From positions 1 through 28,606 of the forward strand of contig WLQO01000003.1 of the NCBI GenBank assembly GCA_009698295.1: 28,606 nt of DNA, read 5' to 3'. The notes under the pieces are model-generated. The model had not been told where the DNA came from. It saw only the letters and a list, made by a program, of their open reading frames with translations, and ran no database searches. Position numbers and translations under genes: made by a program. Origin of the DNA: Actinomycetota bacterium (GTDB lineage: Bacteria > Actinomycetota > Actinomycetes > Nanopelagicales > Nanopelagicaceae). Positions 16,553 through 24,777 of this stretch are shown here, piece after piece. Within the stretch, counting starts at the first letter, position 1. Each line of letters opens with the position of its first letter.

Positions 16553-17382
16553 TACCCAATAACTCCTGTCGCTAGTCCCACCAGAACTAGGGTACCTAAG
16601 GCAATCCGATAGTAAATAAATGGAGCAAAGCTCTTCGTAATTACATATCTCAATAACCAAGCGATTACCGCATAACCAATAACAAAGGCGATCACCGTTG
16701 CTACTAAAGTTTGAGGCAAGGTAAATACCTGGCTTGTGGCATCTTCGCCAAGTGCGCCCTTCAGTTCATACAGCCCGCTACCAAACACTGCGGGAAGTGC
16801 TAATAAAAAGGAGTAACGAAGCGCTGCTTCGCGGCTGTAACCAAGGAAGCGCCCCATTGCGATAGTTGCACCAGATCTTGATACACCCGGCACCAGCGCT
16901 AAAGATTGGGCTAGACCATAGAGAATTCCATGTGCAGGAGTTAGTTGATGCAACTCACGCTCGACCTTGCCGTACTTATCTGCGAGTCCGAGAATTACAC
17001 CAAAGATAATCATTACTGATGCAATTAACCAAAGCGCGCGGAAATCATTCTTAATTACATCTTGACCCAAATAACCGAGCGCAACAATTGGAAGTGAGCC
17101 AACAATAATTAGCCAGCCCATACGAGCATCACGCGTTTCGGCGCTTTCTAAGTGGCGGCGCGAAATCTGATTCAGCCATGCTTTAACAATTCTGAGTATG
17201 TCGCTTCTAAAGTAGATCAAAACAGCAAGTTCAGTACCAATTTGAGTGATTGCGGTAAATGTTGCGCCAGGATCTTGATTGGTACCAAATAACTCGCCCG
17301 CAATGCGAATATGAGCGCTGGATGAGATTGGCAGAAACTCAGTAAGGCCTTGCAAAATTCCTAGAAATATAGCTTCTAGCAT
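16552..17382 (-). CDS. uppP: Undecaprenyl-diphosphatase
   Basis: Membrane phosphatase that recycles undecaprenyl pyrophosphate to the monophosphate carrier for cell-wall synthesis; 276 aa, about eight membrane segments. The two active-site motifs are clear: LQGLTEFLPISSSAHI near the N-terminus and PGVSRSGATIAMGRFLG in the middle. I start at ATG 17382, which has GGAAGAGG a few bases upstream; a TTG one codon earlier is less likely. Its stop overlaps the start of the alditol-oxidase-like gene, an odd pairing with no obvious functional link. Confidence 0.95.
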   Translation of the reverse strand: MLEAIFLGILQGLTEFLPISSSAHIRIAGELFGTNQDPGATFTAITQIGTELAVLIYFRSDILRIVKAWLNQISRRHLESAETRDARMGWLIIVGSLPIVALGYLGQDVIKNDFRALWLIASVMIIFGVILGLADKYGKVERELHQLTPAHGILYGLAQSLALVPGVSRSGATIAMGRFLGYSREAALRYSFLLALPAVFGSGLYELKGALGEDATSQVFTLPQTLVATVIAFVIGYAVIAWLLRYVITKSFAPFIYYRIALGTLVLVGLATGVIG

Positions 17383-17449
17383 CAAATCCTCTTCCTGATT
17401 TAAGCAATTGCACAGTCATCAACCTCTCAAACAATACACTTAATTCATT

Positions 17450-18190
17450 ATGAGTTTGGGATTAGTGCTTCTATTAATCTTGATCGGATTCCTGATCGGG
17501 CTTTCCAAGACCGCTATTGGCGGGATCGGCATGATCAATGCTGCTTTATTAGCAACTATTTTGCCAGCAAAAGAATCGACTGGAGTGATGCTTGTCTTGC
17601 TCATAACAGGTGACTTATTTGCAATTGGTGTCTACAAGAAGCACGTTGAATGGAAAGTTCTGCAAAAACTCATTTGGCCTGTGATCGCCGGAGTTTTATT
17701 CGGAGCATATTTCTTATCTCATTCAACTGATCTCTCACTTAAAAGAACCATTGGCTGGATTGTTTTAATACTTGTAGTTCTCTATCCAATTAGTCAACGA
17801 CTGCAGCGTCAAGATATTGATATCAGCGTGAAATACCCAAAGCCATTACGGAATGTATTGGGATCTATGGCTGGTTTTATGAGTATGGTTGCAAATGCTG
17901 GTGGTCCGCCGATGAGTATTTACCTACTTCTGCGAAGAAATTCAGTTATGAACTTCCTAGGCAACACCGCTTGGTTCTTCTTTGCAATAAACCTATTCAA
18001 ATTGCCATTTACATTGGGACTTGGTCTCTTAGATTTTCATTCATTTCATTACATTTTCCCCGCTTTGCCCGCGGTTCCGGTTGGTGCGATTGCCGGCCGG
18101 AAATTAATTTCAAGAATCAACCTTGATCTCTTTCAGAACATAACCCTTGTAACCGCAGCTGCGGCTGGCTTAAATTTAATTCTTAGATAG
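17450..18190 (+). CDS. TauE/SafE-family sulfite/organosulfonate exporter-like membrane protein
   Basis: Polytopic membrane protein, 246 aa, about eight hydrophobic segments in two repeats. The first repeat has LIGLSKTAIGGIGMINAALLA and the second MAGFMSMVANAGGPPMSIYLLLRR, both typical of TauE/SafE (formerly DUF81). Members export sulfite, sulfoacetate or related anions, but most are uncharacterised and the substrate here is unknown. It is divergent from uppP across a 67-bp gap; TACACT lies 9 nt upstream of ATG 17450 as a possible -10. Confidence 0.9.
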   Translation: MSLGLVLLLILIGFLIGLSKTAIGGIGMINAALLATILPAKESTGVMLVLLITGDLFAIGVYKKHVEWKVLQKLIWPVIAGVLFGAYFLSHSTDLSLKRTIGWIVLILVVLYPISQRLQRQDIDISVKYPKPLRNVLGSMAGFMSMVANAGGPPMSIYLLLRRNSVMNFLGNTAWFFFAINLFKLPFTLGLGLLDFHSFHYIFPALPAVPVGAIAGRKLISRINLDLFQNITLVTAAAAGLNLILR

Positions 18191-18201
18191 CCAGTGCACT
18201 T

Positions 18202-18669
18202 CTAAATAGTCTTTGCAAAAGACAAGTAGTCATGGCCAACACCCTCTTCGATAAAAAGATTCTTTTGCGTTCCTTCAAAGTTCCAACCAGCTTTTTCAAA
18301 CGCTCTGCGCATAGCAATATTTGAGATCTCAGTTGAGCCTTCTAGCCGATGAAAGTTGTTCACTTTCGCCCAATCCCAAGCCAACTCAAGTGCTTTCGTT
18401 CCAGCACCTTTTCCTTGTGCTGCGACAGCAATATCAATTCCAATATGGGCCACTCCATCTGGCATTGTTCTATCACAATGGCGAAGTTGCACATCCCCGA
18501 TTAATTCGCCGTCATTATCAAGAGCTAGATGCATGTAATGATCAATCCATTTTCCTGCCCCATCGAAGCGAACCTTAAAGCGAAGCTTGGCGTCAGGAGT
18601 TTCCAGCCCACGTACTTGGCAGGCACGCTCAAACTCTTCTTCCTTATATGGGCGAAGTTGAAAACTCAT
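18202..18669 (-). CDS. GNAT-family N-acetyltransferase
   Basis: Acetyltransferase of 155 aa with unknown substrate. GNAT strand and loop features: LIGDVQLRH, IGIDIAVAAQGKGAGTKALELAWDWA (CoA-binding loop AAQGKGAGT), and ISNIAMRRAFEKAGWNFEG near the C-terminus, a RimJ-type ending. ATG 18669 has TAAAGT 7 nt upstream and begins the conserved FQLRPY; an upstream TTG would add nine atypical residues. It is divergent from the transaldolase-like gene. Confidence 0.85.
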   Translation of the reverse strand: MSFQLRPYKEEEFERACQVRGLETPDAKLRFKVRFDGAGKWIDHYMHLALDNDGELIGDVQLRHCDRTMPDGVAHIGIDIAVAAQGKGAGTKALELAWDWAKVNNFHRLEGSTEISNIAMRRAFEKAGWNFEGTQKNLFIEEGVGHDYLSFAKTI

Positions 18670-18676
18670 AGATTTA

Positions 18677-18682
18677 ACTTTA
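18677..18682 (-). promoter_or_regulatory. -10 element of GNAT gene (leaderless type)
   Basis: TAAAGT on the minus strand, 7 nt before ATG 18669. Confidence 0.42.
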
Positions 18683-18703
18683 TGGCAAAAAGGCAAGATC
18701 TAC

Positions 18704-18709
18704 TAAGAT
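18704..18709 (+). promoter_or_regulatory. -10 element of transaldolase-like / TipAS unit (leaderless type)
   Basis: TAAGAT followed by 6 nt (AGAAAT) and ATG 18716. This and the opposing GNAT -10 lie within one 46-bp divergent gap. Confidence 0.45.
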
Positions 18710-18715
18710 AGAAAT

Positions 18716-19789
18716 ATGACTCAATCACCTTTCCTTTATATGAAGGAAAATTCACAGACGGTACTTTGGAATGATTCGGCTGACCCGAAGGAGCTAAAAG
18801 AAGCTCTCACTTGGGGAATTGTGGGAGCGACGTGTAACCCGATTATTGCGCTAAGCGCAATCAAGGCCGATAAAGATTATTGGGTTGGCCGCATCAAGGA
18901 ATACGCCAAAAACCATCCTGCTGCCACAGATGATCAAATTGGGTGGGCCATGGTCGAAGAACTTTCTGTTAGCGCTGCCAAGATTCTTGAGCCGGTCTTT
19001 GAAAAATATAACGGGCGCAATGGGCGACTTTCAATTCAAACGGATCCACGCAATTTCCGCGATCCCAAAGCGCTAGCTGATCAAGCAGTTGAATTCTCTA
19101 AAATTGCAAAAAATATCATTGTTAAAATTCCAGTTACTTCCGAAGCTATTAGCGCTTTCGAAGAAGCGACATACCGCGGCGTCAGTTTAAATGCCACCGT
19201 TTCATTCTCGGTCGCACAAACCATTGCTGTAGCAGAAGCTATTGAACGTGGGCTAAAGCGTCGCGAAGCCGAAGGTTTAGATATTTCCCAGATGGGTCCA
19301 GTCTGCACAATCATGCTTGGCCGCGTTGATGATTGGGTGAAAGTCTCCGTAGAAAAATCTGGAGTACTAATTGATCCAGGCGTTATGGAATGGGCTGGTG
19401 TTGCCGTCTTCAAACACGCGCATCAGATTTATAAGCAACGTGGGTACCGCACACGTTTACTTTGCGCAGCCTTTCGCAATCACATGCATTGGAGCCAAAT
19501 AATTGGTGGAGATGCCGTTATCTCTCCCCCATTTGGTTGGCAGGTAAAGATTAATAAGTCAGGAATTATTCCTAACCCAAATAGCATCGAAGAGCCTGTA
19601 GATCCAACAATCTTAAAGACGTTGCAAACTTTGCCAGAATTTAACAAGATGTATGACGTTGATGGATTGAAGGAAAGTGAGTTCACCAATTTTGGCGCAA
19701 CGTTGCGCACTCTGCGTGGATTCTTGCAATCTGCAAATGATTTAGAAGCCTTTGTTCGCGATGTAACGGTTCCTAATCCGGATAAGTAA
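18716..19789 (+). CDS. Transaldolase-family protein with altered active site
   Basis: TIM-barrel protein of 357 aa related to transaldolase (transfer of dihydroxyacetone units between sugar phosphates through a Schiff-base lysine). Conserved points: Asp20 (WNDSADP), Asn41 (GATCNP), the Schiff-base Lys137 (IIVKIPVTSEA), Asn159 and Thr161 (SLNATVSFS) and a GR-x-DW motif (202-207). The position of E. coli Glu96 is Gln108 (LSIQTDP), as I recall for fructose-6-phosphate aldolases, and the Ser176/Phe178 equivalents are Thr198 and Met200. So this is probably not a textbook pentose-phosphate transaldolase; it may be an aldolase or act on another phosphate. TipAS follows after 2 nt and is likely co-transcribed. 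Confidence 0.82.
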   Translation: MTQSPFLYMKENSQTVLWNDSADPKELKEALTWGIVGATCNPIIALSAIKADKDYWVGRIKEYAKNHPAATDDQIGWAMVEELSVSAAKILEPVFEKYNGRNGRLSIQTDPRNFRDPKALADQAVEFSKIAKNIIVKIPVTSEAISAFEEATYRGVSLNATVSFSVAQTIAVAEAIERGLKRREAEGLDISQMGPVCTIMLGRVDDWVKVSVEKSGVLIDPGVMEWAGVAVFKHAHQIYKQRGYRTRLLCAAFRNHMHWSQIIGGDAVISPPFGWQVKINKSGIIPNPNSIEEPVDPTILKTLQTLPEFNKMYDVDGLKESEFTNFGATLRTLRGFLQSANDLEAFVRDVTVPNPDK

Positions 19790-19791
19790 AT

Positions 19792-20154
19792 ATGGAAGAG
19801 TTTGAGCAAGAAGTAATCGAGCGCTGGGGCGACACGGATGCCTACAAGCAATCCAGCGCTCGTACTTCCAAATACACCCAAGCAGATTTTGCTGCCGCAA
19901 AGATTGATCAAGAAGCCGCAACTGAATTATTCGTATACGCCTTTGGAAACGGTTTAGCCGTTGACTCTGAGAAATCCCAGGCAGCAGTTGCGGCTCACAG
20001 AGCCGCGATTTCAAAGTGGTTCTATGAATGCTCGGTCGAAATGCAGAAGAATTTGGCTCTGATGTATCTGGCTGATCCACGCTTTAAGAAGTACTACGAC
20101 GGCCGAGTAAATGGACTAGCCCAATACGTACACGATGCGATCTTGGCTCAGTAA
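19792..20154 (+). CDS. Stand-alone TipAS antibiotic-recognition domain protein
   Basis: Small helical protein, 120 aa, consisting only of the ligand-binding half of TipA/Mta-type MerR regulators. Diagnostic segments are EVIERWGDTDAYKQS (about 7-21), ADSE-like VDSEKSQAAVAAHRAAI (57-73), FYECSVEM (77-84) and YLADPRFKKYY followed by GLAQYVHDAI. No MerR helix-turn-helix is attached or adjacent. In TipAL two cysteines seven residues apart lie here; the first is kept (Cys80) and the second, to which thiostrepton attaches as I recall, is Asn87. It could sequester a drug, act as a small sensor, or have been reused. It starts 2 nt after the transaldolase-like stop. Confidence 0.88.
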   Translation: MEEFEQEVIERWGDTDAYKQSSARTSKYTQADFAAAKIDQEAATELFVYAFGNGLAVDSEKSQAAVAAHRAAISKWFYECSVEMQKNLALMYLADPRFKKYYDGRVNGLAQYVHDAILAQ

Positions 20155-20168
20155 TCCACATCATCTAG

Positions 20169-20174
20169 TAAAAT
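20169..20174 (+). promoter_or_regulatory. -10 element of DUF1761 gene (leaderless type)
   Basis: TAAAAT followed by 7 nt and ATG 20182. Confidence 0.42.
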
Positions 20175-20181
20175 TTCCGCC

Positions 20182-20610
20182 ATGACATTTACAGGATTTA
20201 ATTTTCTCAGCGCTCTGATTGCCTTCGGATTCTCATTCGTAAGTGGCGCCATATGGTTTGGACCAAAAACTTTCTACCCAATCTGGATGAAAGAACGCGG
20301 GATCGCTTCGGGCCAGCTAAATTCAAATCAAAATAAGCCAGTACTACTTTTCGGTGGCACAATAATCGGCGTTCTAATTCAGACGCTGACTTTGGGCCTA
20401 ATTATTAACTCCATCGAGCGAGCCGGCGCTGATATTGGTATTTCCGACGGAGCTGGCATCGGATTCGCACTCGGCGTTGGAATAGCCATGTTTGCTTCGC
20501 TTTCGCACAGACTCTTTGGCGGAGAAAACCTAAAAGTTTGGCTGATTGAAACCCTCAACGACGCTATTAACTTAACCGTGGCTGGTGCAATCATCGCCTA
20601 CTTTAATTAA
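20182..20610 (+). CDS. DUF1761 family membrane protein
   Basis: Hydrophobic protein of 142 aa with about four membrane segments. The N-terminal pattern LIAFGFSFVSGAIWFGPKTFYPIWMKERGI matches the DUF1761 signature (small residue, Ala-Ile/Leu-Trp-aromatic, then FxxxWM). The function of this family is unknown. Its last four bases overlap the convergent YCII gene. Confidence 0.8.
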   Translation: MTFTGFNFLSALIAFGFSFVSGAIWFGPKTFYPIWMKERGIASGQLNSNQNKPVLLFGGTIIGVLIQTLTLGLIINSIERAGADIGISDGAGIGFALGVGIAMFASLSHRLFGGENLKVWLIETLNDAINLTVAGAIIAYFN

Positions 20611-20930
20611 TGAAGCGGACGTAACTCAACTTTTCTATTGCATGCGTGAGACGCATCAAAGGCAAGTTTTTCAGCGATATCAGCATCGGCTGCTTCTATT
20701 ACCCATAAGCCGCTGAAGTTTTCTGCTGAATCAAAGAGTGGTTTTCCGGTACTCAGGTTTGCACCACTTCGGTTATCTATCACAGTTGCAGTTTCAGGTG
20801 CATGTAGCCCCCATGCAAAGATAAATTGACCGTTAGCGCGAAGGCGATCATTGAACTTATCTATCTCAACCATCTCTGCAGGTGTTCCGGAATTAGACAT
20901 ATCGTCGATTACAGATATTAAGAATTTCAT
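20607..20930 (-). CDS. YCII-related (DGPF-domain-like) protein
   Basis: Small ferredoxin-like-fold protein of 107 aa: MKFLISVIDD, then FNDRLRANGQFIFAWGLHAPETATVI, FDSAENFSGLWVIEAADADIAEKLAFD and a Glu-Leu-Arg-Pro-Leu ending. This is the usual order for YCII-related proteins, whose biochemical role is mostly undefined (some are dehydratase or peroxidase-like, others accompany ECF sigma factors). No sigma factor is nearby. ATG 20930 has a perfect TATAAT 6 nt upstream. Confidence 0.8.
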   Translation of the reverse strand: MKFLISVIDDMSNSGTPAEMVEIDKFNDRLRANGQFIFAWGLHAPETATVIDNRSGANLSTGKPLFDSAENFSGLWVIEAADADIAEKLAFDASHACNRKVELRPLH

Positions 20931-20936
20931 ATCAAA

Positions 20937-20942
20937 ATTATA
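20937..20942 (-). promoter_or_regulatory. -10 element of YCII gene (leaderless type)
   Basis: TATAAT on the minus strand, 6 nt before ATG 20930, inside an imperfect inverted repeat (ATCAAA / TTTGAT, 20931-20948). Confidence 0.5.
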
Positions 20943-20989
20943 TTTGATGCAAGTTGTTATAGGGACTATTTACATCCAAGAATTTAAAA

Positions 20990-22612
20990 CTAACGCTTTG
21001 CAATACGCTTTTTTATAAAATCCGAAGCGAAGACAATCGGAGCAACTCCAAGACGATTGCCGAGTCCGAAATAGATTGGAAGAGCTATCGCTCCAGATAC
21101 CGCCAAAGTTACGAGCGAGGTAAGCAGATTTGGAGATTCAATATTGAGCAAATTTTCAAGAACCGGTGCGACCAGCAAACTTGGTGCGAAGGCAATCGCA
21201 GAAATAACTGCAATTGTTATTACATCTTTCTTTAGGCTCAAACTTCCGATCCGCTTAGTTAAAAGGTGTCGTGCCCAAAGGGAACTAGCCAGATATCCGA
21301 TTCCAAAGGAAACTGCGATTCCGACTGTAATCAAGCGAATCGGCAGTAAGAAGTAGCCAAGAATTGCACATGAGATAGTCACAATATTCATAACCATTGT
21401 GATTCCGGCTGGTGTCTTTGTATCTTCAAAGGCATAGAAACCGCGCAACATAACGTAAGAGCTACAGAATGGGATGAGCCCCAGAGCAAACCCAGAGAGA
21501 ATCAGACCAATTTGGCTTGCATCTTGGGTGCGTGAACCAGCAAAGATGAAATGAGCGATTGGAGAGCCTAAAAATAGAAATGCAAAAGCAGATGGAATGA
21601 TTAATGAATACAAGTGTAAAAGAGTCTGCTCAATGTCATCGCGAACTTCTGTAATCCGCGATTCAGCAGCAAATCGCGAAATTCGCGGAAGCAACGCTGT
21701 TACGAACGAGACGGCAATAATTGAATGTGGGAGCAAGAAGATGAAGTGCGCATTCTGATATGGAGTAAAACCAACACCGACATCAATGCCAGAATTCTTG
21801 GCTCGAACTGATGCTGCCGTAGCAAGATTTACAATCACGATAAAACCAATTTGATTAATCAGTACAAAAATCATTGTCCACTTTGCTAGATGAGCGGACT
21901 TACCAAGGGAGGACCAGTGAAAGTTTGGACGGAGTTTGACGCCGGTTTTGGCGACGACTGGAATAAGAATTGCAGCTTGCGCAATCGCTCCAAGAGTTGT
22001 GCCTAAACCTAAGAGCATCTTGGCGGATGAACTTATAACTCCATCCGCAGCATCTGGCGCTACCGCCATAAACCCAATTAGAACGCCAATGACAATAATG
22101 TTGTTGAGTACCGGTGCCCACATCATTGGGCCAAAACTTCCTCTAGCGTTAGCTATCTGACCAAGCAGAGTGAATAGCCCAAGGAAAAGTATTTGCGGCA
22201 GACAATAACGAGTAAAGAGAACAGTCAACTCAAATTCATTCTCCAGACCACTTCCCCCAAATTTGGCGGCATAAAGTCGAACTACAAGTGGCGCAGCGAT
22301 AACACCAACAAGAGTGGCTATTCCCAGAAGTGTGAAAGTTGCGGTCGCGAGTTGGGAGACATATGAATTACCGCCGTCTTTGCTCTTCATTTCTCTTACG
22401 ATTTGTGGCACAAAGACAGCGTTTAGTGCACCGCCTGCAACCAAAATATAGACAACGGTTGGAACAGTGTTAGCAACCGCGAAGGTGTCGCCAAGGATCG
22501 CAGTTCCCAGCGCAGCGACTAAAAGTAAGCTCCGCGCCAAACCGGTAACTCGCGAAACGATTGTTCCAAGAGCCATAATGGCAGAAGACCGCAATACAGA
22601 TTTTTCGCTCAT
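20990..22612 (-). CDS. murJ: Lipid II flippase
   Basis: MOP-superfamily membrane protein moving lipid II across the membrane; 540 aa with about 14 membrane segments. The N-terminal SSAIMALGTIVSRVTGLARSLLLVAALG and ANTVPTVVYILVAGGALNAVFVPQIVREM are MurJ/MviN hallmarks, and RGFYAFEDTKTPAGITMVMNI occurs about two-thirds along. I use ATG 22612 (MSEKSVLRSS), seven bases after the alanine-racemase-like stop; earlier in-frame starts lie inside that gene. It lacks the cytoplasmic pseudokinase tail of some actinobacterial MurJ proteins. Last gene of femX-racemase-murJ. Confidence 0.94.
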   Translation of the reverse strand: MSEKSVLRSSAIMALGTIVSRVTGLARSLLLVAALGTAILGDTFAVANTVPTVVYILVAGGALNAVFVPQIVREMKSKDGGNSYVSQLATATFTLLGIATLVGVIAAPLVVRLYAAKFGGSGLENEFELTVLFTRYCLPQILFLGLFTLLGQIANARGSFGPMMWAPVLNNIIVIGVLIGFMAVAPDAADGVISSSAKMLLGLGTTLGAIAQAAILIPVVAKTGVKLRPNFHWSSLGKSAHLAKWTMIFVLINQIGFIVIVNLATAASVRAKNSGIDVGVGFTPYQNAHFIFLLPHSIIAVSFVTALLPRISRFAAESRITEVRDDIEQTLLHLYSLIIPSAFAFLFLGSPIAHFIFAGSRTQDASQIGLILSGFALGLIPFCSSYVMLRGFYAFEDTKTPAGITMVMNIVTISCAILGYFLLPIRLITVGIAVSFGIGYLASSLWARHLLTKRIGSLSLKKDVITIAVISAIAFAPSLLVAPVLENLLNIESPNLLTSLVTLAVSGAIALPIYFGLGNRLGVAPIVFASDFIKKRIAKR

Positions 22613-22619
22613 TTTTGAT

Positions 22620-23609
22620 TTATCTAACGATAATCTGATCAAAAGTCGTAGTTGTATATCGAACGCGAACCTGCAATTCATCGCCAGGTTTTAGTTGGAG
22701 TGAACCGCTGCAAGTTAATAGTGAACATTGCATATGTGGAGGTTCTAGGAAATTCAATTCTTTTCCGGCAAAGCGGTATGGACTCCTCATTTTGCCAAGC
22801 GCCAATTCAAGTGCGCGCGCAATAATTTTTATGCGACCAATTAGGGAGTTATCACTCTGCGGTGCAGTAAGCCCGATTCCATGTGCTGTTCCACCGCTTG
22901 CGACAATTACATTGCCGCGCACTTTTCGTTGCCTGTAACCAGCTGCGCCTTTAATCTCGTGATTCTCAAGAACTGTCGCAGTGGCATCAAGGGCTGACTC
23001 GGCACCGAGCCAGAACGAGGTACCTATTCTTTCGCGGAAAGTCAGAGATGGGAAATGCTTTTCAACTCGATCGACTTCATAAAGATGCGAAATCCAAACA
23101 ATACTTCCTGCAGGCAAAAGTTGAAGCACTGAACTAAGCCAATTGCGGTCAATCTTTGCAATCGGCAGGTGCAAGGTGAAACCTCTTAACGTCAAGGCAC
23201 GATCTTTAACAATTGCAAGTGCGCGATTTAGATCTGAGATATCAATTCCGTGACGGTTAAGTGGAGTAAGAATTTCGACAATAACATTTCTTTTCTGGTC
23301 AACGCTTTGCATCTGTTCAATGCTTGATACTGTCTGGATAACTTTAGAATCCAAATCAACATTGGCTGCGAAATCGGGCGAAAGTACAATGATTTCGCCT
23401 GCGAAAGCGGTGCGTACTTGTGCAACTTCACTTGCCAGACCAACGGCAACTGCATCTACGCCGAGGCGAGTTGATTCAGCGGCAAGAAAAGCTAATCCAA
23501 AACCGTATCCATTTCCTTTGATCACCGGTACGAGTCCTGGTTTTGCGCTGACCATCGCGCCGAGATGCGAACGCCACTTTTCTCCGTCGACGTGTAGTAA
23601 AAGTGGCAT
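22620..23609 (-). CDS. Alanine racemase-like PLP protein
   Basis: Fold-type III PLP enzyme of 329 aa, shorter than typical Alr (about 370). Residues 5-230 match the N-terminal barrel: PVIKGNGYGFG with the PLP lysine at 31, AVGLASEVAQVR, LNRHGID and a RIGTSFWLG strand where Alr has RPGIALYG. A C-terminal beta domain is present but divergent; a tyrosine in GAAGYRQRK may correspond to the second catalytic base of Alr (my alignment by eye). The position between femX and murJ suggests a role in making or adjusting an amino acid for peptidoglycan. Whether it racemises alanine is not certain. Confidence 0.82.
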   Translation of the reverse strand: MPLLLHVDGEKWRSHLGAMVSAKPGLVPVIKGNGYGFGLAFLAAESTRLGVDAVAVGLASEVAQVRTAFAGEIIVLSPDFAANVDLDSKVIQTVSSIEQMQSVDQKRNVIVEILTPLNRHGIDISDLNRALAIVKDRALTLRGFTLHLPIAKIDRNWLSSVLQLLPAGSIVWISHLYEVDRVEKHFPSLTFRERIGTSFWLGAESALDATATVLENHEIKGAAGYRQRKVRGNVIVASGGTAHGIGLTAPQSDNSLIGRIKIIARALELALGKMRSPYRFAGKELNFLEPPHMQCSLLTCSGSLQLKPGDELQVRVRYTTTTFDQIIVR

Positions 23610-23618
23610 AACCGTAGG

Positions 23619-24731
23619 TTACTTGCGAATACGCAGATATGTCGCGAAGGCGAGCGACCAGAACTTACTTATTGGCTTCTCCCATTCGCCAACGAGTTGG
23701 CGGGCATATCCACCAGTGCCTACTTTGAATTGAATCAGTCCAACATGGGGGTCGTTCGGATCCAAGGTCGGTGTGATGCCTCTTAAGTCGTAACACGCAG
23801 CCCCACTAGACATTGCATCTTTCATCATTGCCCATTGAACTGCGTTACTTCCGCGAGCTTCACGACCAAAGGCTGAAGATGCACCATACGAATACCAATA
23901 ATGATCGCCGACTTGAATTGCAATTGTTGATGCGATGATCTGGCCTTGCCACTTTGCTAAGAAAAGTTTCAGATGAATTTCGTATCGGTTTAGCTCATCC
24001 CACATGCGTTCAAAATAACGCAGCGGCCGCGGAATGAAATTATCTCGCTTGGCTGTTTCCAGATAAACCTTATGAAATTCAGCAAGATCGTCTCTGCCTC
24101 CACGGAATACTTCGACTCCTTCTTTCTCGGCTTTCTTAATATTTCTGCGCCATTGTTGATTAAACCCAGAAGAAAGACTTTCTTCATCTTGGTTTCGCAG
24201 ATCCAATTGAAATACAAAATTAGGCTGGCCTTCACTAAATCCAGTCTCTGATACAACTGAGCGCCAGCCTGCGCTCTTAAAACTTTCAAGCGCCGCCCGG
24301 CCGCTTTCGTACTCACTTGTTGCATCCGTCGTCAGTAAGGAACTAGCGTGATCCGAAGCAAGTGCAGCCTTAATAACCTCAGGCTCCCAGTCACGATATG
24401 CAATAGCAGGGCCAATTCGTAAAAGAAAAATATTCTGGTCCTTGGAAAATTCCTCTAGCGCCGCCAAAACTTTTCCTTTATGCGAATGGTTCGGTAAAAA
24501 TAGGGGGCCTTCGGGAATATAACCAAATGATTTACCAACAACCGGAAGCGCCCGCGTTAAAAGTAGCGCAACTCCAATAAGTGATGTGTCAGCATAAATA
24601 CCAAGAGATCGGCTCTTCCAATCGGCTTTAACCGCTCCCCATTCGGGAAGTTGCAGAAAAGATGCGTTTGGCAGTTCTACGATGAAATTGCGATGCAACT
24701 CTTGCGAGATTGATCGAATCTCTATTTGCAT
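23619..24731 (-). CDS. FemX/FemAB-type peptidoglycan bridge aminoacyltransferase
   Basis: Transferase of 370 aa that adds an amino acid from aminoacyl-tRNA to lipid II stem peptides, on the cytoplasmic side of the membrane. The double-GNAT FemAB fold is shown by SFLQLPEWGAVKADW (about 24-38), NQQWRRNIKKAEKEGVEV (190-207), HKVYLETAKRDNF, IASTIAIQVGDHYWYSYGASS and GLIQFKVGTGGYARQLVGEWE at the end. It heads the femX-racemase-murJ operon. ATG 24731 has TAAGAT 6 nt upstream. The amino acid added cannot be told from sequence. Confidence 0.9.
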   Translation of the reverse strand: MQIEIRSISQELHRNFIVELPNASFLQLPEWGAVKADWKSRSLGIYADTSLIGVALLLTRALPVVGKSFGYIPEGPLFLPNHSHKGKVLAALEEFSKDQNIFLLRIGPAIAYRDWEPEVIKAALASDHASSLLTTDATSEYESGRAALESFKSAGWRSVVSETGFSEGQPNFVFQLDLRNQDEESLSSGFNQQWRRNIKKAEKEGVEVFRGGRDDLAEFHKVYLETAKRDNFIPRPLRYFERMWDELNRYEIHLKLFLAKWQGQIIASTIAIQVGDHYWYSYGASSAFGREARGSNAVQWAMMKDAMSSGAACYDLRGITPTLDPNDPHVGLIQFKVGTGGYARQLVGEWEKPISKFWSLAFATYLRIRK

Positions 24732-24737
24732 TGGCCC

Positions 24738-24743
24738 ATCTTA
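24738..24743 (-). promoter_or_regulatory. -10 element of femX operon (leaderless type)
   Basis: TAAGAT on the minus strand with 6 nt before ATG 24731. Confidence 0.45.
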
Positions 24744-24777
24744 CCTTTTCGAGCAACCCAAGGTTTTCCGCTCGAAT

